Positions 1 through 7,289 of a stretch of DNA of 64,000 bases are shown here, in pieces. Both the position numbers and the translations under genes were made by a program. The stretch is from Flavobacterium sp. MK4S-17 (GTDB lineage Bacteria > Bacteroidota > Bacteroidia > Flavobacteriales > Flavobacteriaceae): assembly GCF_009848495.1 (NCBI RefSeq), contig NZ_WWEP01000013.1, positions 62,001 to 126,000 on the forward strand, read 5' to 3'. The notes under the pieces were generated by a model. It had not been told where the DNA came from and made no database searches. It saw nothing but the letters and a program-made list of their open reading frames with translations. Each line of letters starts with the position of its first letter. Positions within the stretch are counted from its first letter, which is position 1.

Positions 1-78
1 GGTTTGTTTTTATGAAGAACGTAATAGCATTATTGTGATACAAAGATGAGCAATAATCCACTACGCATATAGGTAGAA

Positions 79-107
79 ATTACCTGTTTTTAAAAAACAG
101 GTAATTA
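79..107. other. Inverted repeat near left edge, possible terminator
   Basis: Two arms of about 13 bases (AATTACCTGTTTT and its complement) surround a short A/T centre. It lies just past the stop codon of the leftward response-regulator gene and could act as its terminator, although no clean T-run follows on the minus strand. Nothing else is recognisable in the first 132 bases. Confidence 0.4.
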
Positions 108-132
108 TACGCTATAAATAAATTGTGCTTTT

Positions 133-810
133 TTAATTGATAACAGGCAGTTCATCTACACGCATAATGCCATTTTGTATGGCATATATAACAAGCCCTG
201 CTATATTTTTAGCCCCCGTTTTGGCAAACAGGCTGTTTTTGTGCCCTTCGGCAGTGCGTTGGGTAATAAAAAGCTCCTCTCCTATTTCTTTAGCGGTTTT
301 TTGCTGGCATATCAGTTTTAAAACCTCTATTTCACGCTCGGATAAATCAGATTCCTCGTTTAAAGATGGTTTTGGTGACTTCCCCGAAATCTGTCCCCGT
401 ATTATATCAAGCTGGTCTTCCTTAAAATAAAATCCAAATTTATTTACGGCCTGTATTACATTTACCAGCTCTGACGGCATAACCCCTTTAGGCAGGAAAG
501 CAGAAACCCCTGTTTTAAGCATAAAGCCTGTAAACATTTTCTGATAATGGGATGATACCACAATAACTTTAATTTCAGGATACTGTGCTTTCAGCTTTTG
601 GGTAACTTCTATACCATCCATACCCTCCATTTTCAGGTCCAGCAATAAAACCTGCGGTTTTACGGCTGCTGTTTCAAGTTTTTTAAAAAGTTCATGTCCG
701 CTTTGCGCTGTTATAACCACATTAATATCGCTCCTGGTTTGCAGGTAATCGTGTAAAAGGCCTACAATAAGTGCATCATCATCGGTTATTGCTACCTGTA
801 TAATTTCCAT
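133..810 (-). CDS. Response regulator, NarL/FixJ family (REC + LuxR HTH)
   Basis: 225 residues, the usual length for this family. An N-terminal receiver domain shows the acidic cluster D10-D12, the phosphoacceptor D58 in LLLDLKMEGMDG and the conserved K108 in LPKGV. A LuxR-type helix-turn-helix follows at about 156-216 (LSEREIEVLKLI... AKEIGEELFIT... RTAEGHKNSLFAKTG). It should bind DNA when phosphorylated by the histidine kinase encoded just upstream, which ends 5 bases before this start, so the two form an operon. The target genes cannot be told from the sequence. The downstream edge of the window may hide further members. Confidence 0.93.
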   Translation of the reverse strand: MEIIQVAITDDDALIVGLLHDYLQTRSDINVVITAQSGHELFKKLETAAVKPQVLLLDLKMEGMDGIEVTQKLKAQYPEIKVIVVSSHYQKMFTGFMLKTGVSAFLPKGVMPSELVNVIQAVNKFGFYFKEDQLDIIRGQISGKSPKPSLNEESDLSEREIEVLKLICQQKTAKEIGEELFITQRTAEGHKNSLFAKTGAKNIAGLVIYAIQNGIMRVDELPVIN

Positions 811-815
811 AAGCT

Positions 816-1568
816 TTAAATTGAAGTTCCTGAAAAAATTGCTGTTGTTCCTTTGCCTATCCCCGATTTTATTTTGTACCGGGCATTAATGTACTGTGCC
901 CTTAACTCCAGGTTATGCATACCAAGCCCTTGTGCCAGCTTAGCTGTATCAAAACCACGGCCATTATCTTTAACACAAAGGGTAAAACTATTTTCGGTAT
1001 GCCGTAAATATACTGTAACTACTGTAGCCTGTGCATGTTTAATTATATTATTTAATAATTCCTGTACAAGGCGTACTACCTGTATTTTAACATGTGGCTC
1101 CGGGTTAGATGCAGTACGCACATCGCTATGCAATATAATCTCCATTCTTGCCCTCCACGGATCCAGCAGATTATCAATCAACTCCTCAATAGAAGTAAAC
1201 TCCAGCAGCGGTGGTGTAAGGTCATGCGATATACGCCTTGCTTCGGTAATGCTTTCCTCCAGCATTTTATCAAGGTCTTCCGTTTTCCCTACCTGGTTTT
1301 TCAGGCGCACAACCGTTAATTTGCCAATAAGCCCGTCATGCAGGTCGGCCGCTATGCGTGTCCGCTCCTTCTCTTGGGCCTGGAGGCTGGTTTCCAGTAG
1401 TTTTTTTTGATGTTCAATCTGCATTTGCGCCTCACGAAGGTTGGCCTCAGAAATCCGTTTATAACCCAGATGAATAATTTTTACCACAAAAAATACCAGC
1501 GTAAAAATAAGTAGTAAAATAATTGCAATCCATAATGCTATAATTTTGGGGTCCTGCCATTTCTCCAT
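816..1568 (-). CDS. Sensor histidine kinase, HisKA_3/HATPase_c type
   Basis: 250 residues. One transmembrane helix lies at about 10-33, then a short coiled linker and a DHp domain with the phosphoacceptor H77 in RIAADLHDGLIGKL, the DegS/NarX-type signature. The ATPase domain shows the N box (ELLNNIIKHA, about 170-179), DNGRGFD at 201-207 and GLGMHN at 214-219. There is no periplasmic or PAS sensor domain, so it probably senses through its membrane helix, a partner protein or an internal cue. It is the likely partner of the LuxR-type regulator downstream. Bacteroidota often carry such minimal kinase-regulator pairs; the stimulus is unknown. Confidence 0.9.
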   Translation of the reverse strand: MEKWQDPKIIALWIAIILLLIFTLVFFVVKIIHLGYKRISEANLREAQMQIEHQKKLLETSLQAQEKERTRIAADLHDGLIGKLTVVRLKNQVGKTEDLDKMLEESITEARRISHDLTPPLLEFTSIEELIDNLLDPWRARMEIILHSDVRTASNPEPHVKIQVVRLVQELLNNIIKHAQATVVTVYLRHTENSFTLCVKDNGRGFDTAKLAQGLGMHNLELRAQYINARYKIKSGIGKGTTAIFSGTSI

Positions 1569-1620
1569 AAAACCTCATGCTGATTTATATACCAAAAGTA
1601 AAACTTTAATTAAAATATGC

Positions 1621-1652
1621 ATAAAAAAACAGCCTGATTAAATCAGGCTGTA
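1621..1652 (-). terminator. Rho-independent terminator after the 217-residue membrane protein gene
   Basis: On the minus strand the stem ACAGCCTGATT / AATCAGGCTGT is followed by seven T. The stop codon TGA of the upstream gene lies inside the first arm, so the terminator overlaps the end of the coding region. It separates the two AT-rich unknown genes from the histidine kinase gene. Confidence 0.85.
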
Positions 1653-2296
1653 TTACTTATTCTCTTACTATTCTGTATTATCAAAAAAGTTAAATAAATA
1701 TAAAAGATAGATATCATTAAAATATTAGCACTCCAAAAATAGAATTTAACTCCTGTCGATTCATTTATAAGAAAATTAAATGGTAAAAAAATAATAGTAT
1801 TTAAGGTAAAGAATATTAATATTACCGCATTTAATTTAAAATATTTCCAATGATTATTTTTTGTTTTATTTATACTTTCAAGGAAATATGAAAATGCTAA
1901 AAGGATTATTATAAAATTATCTACAACTTTTGAATACGGCTGAAAGGATTTTACATTTGTTTCGGAAACTATATAGTTAACAATCTCATAAAATATATAA
2001 CAAGCTCCAACTAAACTTAAATTCGAAAGTAATTTGCTTTTATTAATTAGCATGTATTTATAATAAAAAAAAGTAATTAATAACAGTTCAACTAAACTAT
2101 AAATTAAAAGAACTATGTGATTATTACCATATAATTTTAAAACCTTACTAATTATATCTATCAGTAGCATTACCATTAGATATAGTAATATCGCTTTATG
2201 AAGTTTGTCTAATCTTTTAATATTAAACAAACCAATAAATAAACTAATCAATAATATGATAAAAGGTATTTTAACTATTAAGTTTATAAAAGTCAT
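1643..2296 (-). CDS. Unknown multi-pass membrane protein
   Basis: 217 residues, very hydrophobic, with about six or seven predicted membrane helices separated by short Lys/Asn-rich loops. I recognise no family or catalytic motif. Codon use is strongly AT-biased (mostly AAA, ATT, TTA, AAT), more so than the neighbouring housekeeping genes, which hints at acquisition or weak selection. Its ATG follows directly on the TAA of the upstream gene (2297-2908) with no spacer, so translation is probably coupled and the two proteins may act together. A strong terminator overlaps its end. Confidence 0.7.
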   Translation of the reverse strand: MTFINLIVKIPFIILLISLFIGLFNIKRLDKLHKAILLYLMVMLLIDIISKVLKLYGNNHIVLLIYSLVELLLITFFYYKYMLINKSKLLSNLSLVGACYIFYEIVNYIVSETNVKSFQPYSKVVDNFIIILLAFSYFLESINKTKNNHWKYFKLNAVILIFFTLNTIIFLPFNFLINESTGVKFYFWSANILMISIFYIYLTFLIIQNSKRISNTA

Positions 2297-2908
2297 TTAC
2301 GCACTTGTAAGGCTTAATAAGAAAAATTTATCCACTGAAGAAGCTGCCGCGCCAAAAGGAGGAACTGGTTCTGAATAATCATTATAAGATGTTATTAACT
2401 CAAAATCTTTATTCACAACAATAAGGTCGGCACTGTATGGATTATACTGCTGGCCATTAGCACGTAAGCCTAATGTTACCTGTGCATCATGCGATTCAAA
2501 ATCTCCTACATGAATTTTAAAAGCCACGAATATACCATCTTCGGTCTTTACCTGTCCATGTGTCCATTCCTGGTAATGTGTCCTCCACCTTTCAATTCTT
2601 TCAGTAGCTTCCTTATCATCAATCTTTCCCGAGCCTACTGTCCAGAAAACAGAACATTCTGTTACATGTAAATTATAATCTTCCGCATGTTCAGGTGTAT
2701 CAAATTCTGCCGGAATCATAAAAAATTTAAATTCACCGTAGTTTGTAAGTGCAGGATAAGCATGGAGATTTTTCTTTGATAGCGGATGAATCTCATCTAT
2801 ATCATAAAAAAAACAGTTTCCCTGCTCAAAGCAGGCAATTAACTTAGAGGCATCGCCACGCATGTCTTCCCAGTTTTGAAGTCCAGTAATAATTTCTTCC
2901 TTTGTCAT
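2297..2908 (-). CDS. Unknown cytoplasmic protein, coupled to a membrane protein
   Basis: 203 residues, acidic, no signal peptide or membrane helix. The N-terminus MTKEEIITGLQNWEDMRGDA suggests a helical start; the middle is rich in aromatic and acidic residues and the tail has the stretch SYNDYSEPVPPFGAA. I do not recognise a family. Its stop codon touches the start codon of the 217-residue membrane protein gene, so they form a two-gene transcript ending in the terminator at 1621-1652. An immunity/effector-like or sensor pair is possible but nothing in the sequence proves it. Confidence 0.7.
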   Translation of the reverse strand: MTKEEIITGLQNWEDMRGDASKLIACFEQGNCFFYDIDEIHPLSKKNLHAYPALTNYGEFKFFMIPAEFDTPEHAEDYNLHVTECSVFWTVGSGKIDDKEATERIERWRTHYQEWTHGQVKTEDGIFVAFKIHVGDFESHDAQVTLGLRANGQQYNPYSADLIVVNKDFELITSYNDYSEPVPPFGAAASSVDKFFLLSLTSA

Positions 2909-3093
2909 AATCTTTACGGTTAATTGGTTAATATTTGTATTTGTTATTTAACAAATTTAACAGATTTAGCAACGTAAATTCCGACAGTGGGAATAAAAAA
3001 ATATTAACATTTTAAATATTCTCAGTAATGATATGGAATTTAAACCCTTACAGCAGCTATAATGAAAAAGTCAATATTTATTGGTAAAAGCTA

Positions 3094-3123
3094 TTGTAGT
3101 TTTAAATAAAGGTTATATATTTG
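3094..3123 (+). promoter_or_regulatory. Bacteroidota sigma-A promoter of tRNA-fMet
   Basis: TTG at 3094-3096, 19-base spacer, then TATATTTG at 3116-3123, an exact fit to the phylum consensus TTG-N19-TAnnTTTG. The mature tRNA begins 12 bases downstream. Confidence 0.8.
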
Positions 3124-3135
3124 CAATCGAAACAT

Positions 3136-3208
<73 letters not shown>

Positions 3209-3214
3209 CTAAGT

Positions 3215-3242
3215 AAAAGCCACTTTTAGGAGTGGCTTTTTT
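3215..3242 (+). terminator. Terminator after tRNA-fMet
   Basis: Perfect stem AAAAGCCACT / AGTGGCTTTT with a six-base loop and a T-run. It overlaps a GTG codon at 3232 in frame with the peptidase gene, which argues against that codon as the real start. Confidence 0.85.
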
Positions 3243-3279
3243 ATTTATTCCTGTTTATCTTTACCCTAAACTCATACTT

Positions 3280-4059
3280 ATGGCTTTTTATATTGCAGTT
3301 GGGGTATTTGCGATTGTAGGCATTTATATTTTTATAAGTACAAAACGCAGGCCAGTGGGCACTTTTCCAAAAGAATGGCAACCGCTGTTGACAAAAAATG
3401 TGGCCTACTACCGAAACCTGGCACCTGGCAGGCAGGCTGCTTTCAGGAAAAGGATGATGCAATTTTTAAGCGAAGTATATATTGACGGCGTTGGCACTAC
3501 AGTTACAGACCTTGACAGGATACTTATTGCAGCAAGCGCAGTTATACCCGTTTTCGGATTTAAAGAGTGGCATTATTATAACCTAAGCGGTGTATTGTTA
3601 TATCCTGACCACTTTAATGAAGAACTTGAATTTGCCGATAATTTTAATGACAGGAATATTGGCGGCCTTATTGGCACAGGGCGTTTTGAAAAACAAATGG
3701 TACTGTCGCGCAAAGCACTTTATTATGGCTTTAAAAATAAAACAGACAAAAGCAATACCGGAATTCATGAGTTTGTACACCTTATAGACAAGATGGACGA
3801 TATAACGGACGGAATACCCGAACACATTATGCAACAGGAATATGTTGTGCCCTGGCTCGACCTTATTCACCGGGAAATGGAAGCTATAAATGAAGATGAA
3901 TCAGACATACGCAAATATGGCGCAACCAACCGCGCCGAGTTTTTTGCAGTAGCTTCTGAATATTTTTTTGAACGACCAGCATTGCTAAAAAGAAAACATC
4001 CTGAATTATATGCCATGCTTACTACTTTTTTTAAACAAAAGCCGAAAGCGGTCAAGTAA
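3280..4059 (+). CDS. MtfA-like zinc metallopeptidase (M90 family), membrane-anchored
   Basis: 259 residues from the ATG at 3280; an in-frame GTG at 3232 sits in the tRNA terminator and is unlikely to be used. A single membrane helix (about 2-20) precedes a soluble domain. The zinc motif HEFVH is at 163-167 in GIHEFVHLIDKMDD and a likely third ligand Glu sits in FFAVASEYFFERP. This is the architecture of the MtfA/M90 family; E. coli MtfA binds the Mlc repressor and is an aminopeptidase. The N-terminal anchor is absent from E. coli MtfA, so the role here may differ. It faces a convergent lipoprotein gene 14 bases away. Confidence 0.82.
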   Translation: MAFYIAVGVFAIVGIYIFISTKRRPVGTFPKEWQPLLTKNVAYYRNLAPGRQAAFRKRMMQFLSEVYIDGVGTTVTDLDRILIAASAVIPVFGFKEWHYYNLSGVLLYPDHFNEELEFADNFNDRNIGGLIGTGRFEKQMVLSRKALYYGFKNKTDKSNTGIHEFVHLIDKMDDITDGIPEHIMQQEYVVPWLDLIHREMEAINEDESDIRKYGATNRAEFFAVASEYFFERPALLKRKHPELYAMLTTFFKQKPKAVK

Positions 4060-4073
4060 CCGTACCCGGTGCT

Positions 4074-4637
4074 TTAATCCCATATAATTTCCTCCGAAGT
4101 GTCATGGTACACTTTACCGTTGGATTTTTCAACTTCAATTGTAAATCTGTGCGTTTTATTAACCTGCGGCCTTGCCTTTAAATACATATAATGATAAACA
4201 TCTGAAGGCTGAAATTCTGATAAATACCCTTTAACATATATGTATTCGCCTGTACCTGTGCTTTTAGTGTGAGCCGTTACAGATATAAGGTCATTTAATT
4301 CAGTTCCTGCAGGATGTGCCTCATCAAAATCCTTATTACTGGTAACAGATATTCTTTGTAATGGATACTTAGCGCCGTCATACCCTTTATCACAATCAAA
4401 AGCATACGCATTATTTGCAAAGTGTTTTAACGTGAATGTATCAGCAGTATAACGCATGCCTTCGTAAGTATAGCCAAATCCCAGGCTGTCTGACAGTGCC
4501 ACTATAGGGTTATGTATTTTAACCTCAATACCGGTATAATCGTAATATCGGTACTGATCACAATTAAAGCAGCTTACAAACCCCATAAGGTTAAGGGAAA
4601 AAAAAGCAATCATTATTTTCTTTTTCATCTTTTTCAT
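4074..4637 (-). CDS. Predicted lipoprotein, function unknown
   Basis: 187 residues. A Lys-rich N-terminus and hydrophobic segment lead to a lipobox ending in C23 (GFVSC), so the protein is probably lipid-anchored. The mature part begins FNCDQYRYYDYTGIEV and is mostly beta-like with many Tyr and Asp residues; no catalytic motif is visible. It resembles the general style of Bacteroidota surface or periplasmic lipoproteins of unknown function. Single-gene unit, convergent with the peptidase gene and divergent from era. Confidence 0.72.
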   Translation of the reverse strand: MKKMKKKIMIAFFSLNLMGFVSCFNCDQYRYYDYTGIEVKIHNPIVALSDSLGFGYTYEGMRYTADTFTLKHFANNAYAFDCDKGYDGAKYPLQRISVTSNKDFDEAHPAGTELNDLISVTAHTKSTGTGEYIYVKGYLSEFQPSDVYHYMYLKARPQVNKTHRFTIEVEKSNGKVYHDTSEEIIWD

Positions 4638-4747
4638 TTTTTGGTATAGTACATCATTAATATTTCATAGCGTAGGATATTGTATCATATCAATATTATA
4701 AAAAATAAACACAGGTATAACAAAATGCATATCTTATAATAAAGCCT

Positions 4748-4755
4748 TAACTTTG
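4748..4755 (+). promoter_or_regulatory. Probable -7 element of era
   Basis: TAACTTTG matches TAnnTTTG, 22 bases before the era ATG. I see no clear TTG at the usual upstream distance. Confidence 0.55.
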
Positions 4756-4777
4756 CGTTTTAATTCACATTAAATTT

Positions 4778-5662
4778 ATGGCACATAAAGCAGGCTTTGT
4801 AAATATTATAGGTAACCCAAACGTAGGGAAAAGCACACTTATGAATGCTTTCGTGGGTGAACGCCTTTCTATTATTACAAGTAAGGCACAAACAACGCGC
4901 CACCGCATACTGGGCATAGTAAATGGTGAGGATTTTCAGGTAGTGCTATCTGATACGCCGGGTATTATTAAGCCCGCTTATGAGCTGCAATCCTCCATGA
5001 TGGATTTTGTAAAATCAGCTTTTGAGGATGCCGATATACTTATTTACATGGTAGAAACCGGGGAAAAGGAATTAAAGGATGAAGCCTTTTTCAATAAAAT
5101 AATACATGCAAAAACACCTGTACTTTTACTGCTCAATAAAATAGATAAAAGCACCCAGGAACAGCTTGAGGAACAAGTGGATTTATGGAAGGAAAAAGTG
5201 CCCAACGCTGAAATATATCCTATTTCTGCATTAGAAAATTTTAATGTTCAAACAGTTTTTGCGCGGATTCTGGAATTACTCCCGGAGTCGCCGCCATATT
5301 ACCCAAAGGATGCCTTAACGGATAAACCTGAACGTTTTTTTGTTAATGAAACCATCCGTGAAAAAATACTGCTTAACTATGATAAGGAAATTCCATATGC
5401 GGTTGAAGTTGAAACCGAGGAGTTTCTGGAAGATGAAGATATCATCCGTATAAGGGCAGTAATAATGGTAGAACGCGATACGCAGAAAGGTATTATTATA
5501 GGCCACAAAGGTGCTGCCATAAAAAAAGTAGGCATACAGGCGCGAGAAGACCTTGAAAAATTCTTCGGAAAAAAAATACATATCGAAATGTTTGTAAAGG
5601 TGAATAAAAACTGGCGCAGCAATTCCTACCAGTTACGCAAATTTGGGTACAACCAAAAGTAA
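4778..5662 (+). CDS. era: GTPase Era
   Basis: 294 residues, normal for Era. Era binds the 3' end of 16S rRNA and helps assemble the 30S subunit. The GTPase domain shows the P-loop GNPNVGKST (12-20), DTPG (59-62) and NKID (120-123). The C-terminal KH domain has the GIIIGHKG loop at about 238-245 for RNA binding. Directly followed by the related GTPase der on the same strand, with a separate -7 element before der, so the two may be transcribed separately or together. Confidence 0.97.
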   Translation: MAHKAGFVNIIGNPNVGKSTLMNAFVGERLSIITSKAQTTRHRILGIVNGEDFQVVLSDTPGIIKPAYELQSSMMDFVKSAFEDADILIYMVETGEKELKDEAFFNKIIHAKTPVLLLLNKIDKSTQEQLEEQVDLWKEKVPNAEIYPISALENFNVQTVFARILELLPESPPYYPKDALTDKPERFFVNETIREKILLNYDKEIPYAVEVETEEFLEDEDIIRIRAVIMVERDTQKGIIIGHKGAAIKKVGIQAREDLEKFFGKKIHIEMFVKVNKNWRSNSYQLRKFGYNQK

Positions 5663-5754
5663 AAGCCGTGGTAAAGCATTAAAAATGCATATAGCAACTG
5701 CTTTATTACTATAAACTAATGGCTATTGCCTTATGGCTAATTATTTATAATGCT

Positions 5755-5762
5755 TACTTTTG
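5755..5762 (+). promoter_or_regulatory. Probable -7 element of der
   Basis: TACTTTTG fits TAnnTTTG and lies 20 bases before the der ATG. A TTG at 5726-5728 is rather far away (26 bases). Confidence 0.5.
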
Positions 5763-5782
5763 CAAAAAATTAAAATTAAGAA

Positions 5783-7090
5783 ATGAACAATATAGTAGCC
5801 ATTGTAGGACGCCCGAATGTGGGAAAATCCACTTTTTTTAACAGGCTGATACAGCGGAGGGAAGCTATTGTAGATTCTGTAAGCGGGGTAACGCGCGACA
5901 GGAATTATGGCAAGAGCGAATGGAACGGGAAGCAGTTTTCGGTTATTGATACCGGCGGGTACATAAAAGGCTCTGATGATATTTTTGAGGCTGAAATACG
6001 CAGGCAGGTTGAGCTTGCTATTGATGAGGCCGATGTTATTGTATTTGTGGTAGATGTTGAGGAAGGCATTACCCCAATGGATGAAGAAGTGGCAAAATTG
6101 CTGCGCAAGGTTACCAAACCGGTTTTACTTGCCGTTAATAAGGTTGATAATGCCATGAGGGAAAAAGATGCCGTAGAGTTTTATAACCTCGGCCTTGGCG
6201 ACTATTATACCTTTGCCGGCATGAGCGGCTCAGGCACAGGGGAATTGCTGGACGCTTTGGTAGAATTGCTTCCCAATGCGCAGGAAACACAAACCGAGGA
6301 GGAATTGCCACGCTTTGCAGTAGTAGGACGCCCCAATGCCGGAAAATCATCATTTATTAATGCACTTATAGGCGAAGACCGCTTTGTGGTAACTGATATA
6401 GCCGGAACCACACGGGATGCCATAGACACTACTTACAACAGGTTTGGTTTTGAATTTAAGCTGGTAGATACTGCGGGCATACGCCGCAAGGCAAAAGTAA
6501 AGGAAGACCTTGAATTTTACTCGGTTATGCGTTCGGTAAGGGCTATTGAACATAGCGATATATGCTTGCTTGTAATTGATGCCACGCGTGGGTTTGAAGG
6601 CCAGGATCAAAGTATTTTCTGGCTTGCCGAAAAAAACAGGAAAGGTATAGTAATACTTGTTAATAAATGGGACCTTGTAGAAAAAGATACCATGACTACC
6701 CGTGATTATGAGAGGAAGATAAGGGAAGAAATAGCCCCGTTTACCGATGTGCCCATCCTTTTCATTTCGGCACTAACAAAACAGCGTTTATTAAAAGCGC
6801 TTGAAACCGCAGTACAGGTTTTTGAAAACAGGAAGCAGCGTGTAGCCACATCAAAATTCAATGAGTTGATGCTGCCTATTATAGAGCATAACCCACCGCC
6901 TGCGTTAAAAGGAAAATATATAAAAATAAAATTCTGCATGCAGTTGCCTACACCTACCCCACAGTTTGTGTTTTTCTGCAACCTGCCCCAGTATGTAAAA
7001 GACCCTTATAAAAGATTTATAGAAAATAAACTTCGCGAAAACTATGATTTCAGCGGTGTACCTATAGATATCTATTTCAGGCAAAAATAA
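5783..7090 (+). CDS. der: Tandem-domain ribosome-assembly GTPase Der (EngA)
   Basis: 435 residues with the two GTPase domains that define Der: P-loops GRPNVGKS at 9-16 and GRPNAGKSS at 182-190, each followed by its DTGG/DTAG and NKVD/NKWD elements. A C-terminal KH-like domain ends the protein (about 350-435). Der is needed for maturation of the 50S subunit. It is followed by a strong terminator. Pairing with era in the same 2.4 kb groups both ribosome-assembly GTPases. Confidence 0.97.
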   Translation: MNNIVAIVGRPNVGKSTFFNRLIQRREAIVDSVSGVTRDRNYGKSEWNGKQFSVIDTGGYIKGSDDIFEAEIRRQVELAIDEADVIVFVVDVEEGITPMDEEVAKLLRKVTKPVLLAVNKVDNAMREKDAVEFYNLGLGDYYTFAGMSGSGTGELLDALVELLPNAQETQTEEELPRFAVVGRPNAGKSSFINALIGEDRFVVTDIAGTTRDAIDTTYNRFGFEFKLVDTAGIRRKAKVKEDLEFYSVMRSVRAIEHSDICLLVIDATRGFEGQDQSIFWLAEKNRKGIVILVNKWDLVEKDTMTTRDYERKIREEIAPFTDVPILFISALTKQRLLKALETAVQVFENRKQRVATSKFNELMLPIIEHNPPPALKGKYIKIKFCMQLPTPTPQFVFFCNLPQYVKDPYKRFIENKLRENYDFSGVPIDIYFRQK

Positions 7091-7094
7091 ATTT

Positions 7095-7122
7095 AAAGGA
7101 AGCTTTTACAGCTTCCTTTTTT
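7095..7122 (+). terminator. Terminator after der
   Basis: Stem AAGGAAGC / GCTTCCTT with a seven-base loop, then a T-run. Confidence 0.88.
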
Positions 7123-7289
7123 ATTAAATTAAATAATTTTCAGTTAACGCCGTTGCCACACCTTTATAATTCATTTTTCACCCAATATTTTATAAAAAGT
7201 AATAATAATTAATTTTTGTTTGCCATTTAAATACTAAAATAGTTAATTCGCTGTTTTTATACCGAATAACCTTACTAACCAACTATTAC

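Noticed and set aside
3232..3279. GTG start for the MtfA-like peptidase
   Set aside because: It lies inside the tRNA terminator stem; the ATG at 3280 gives a normal membrane-anchor start.
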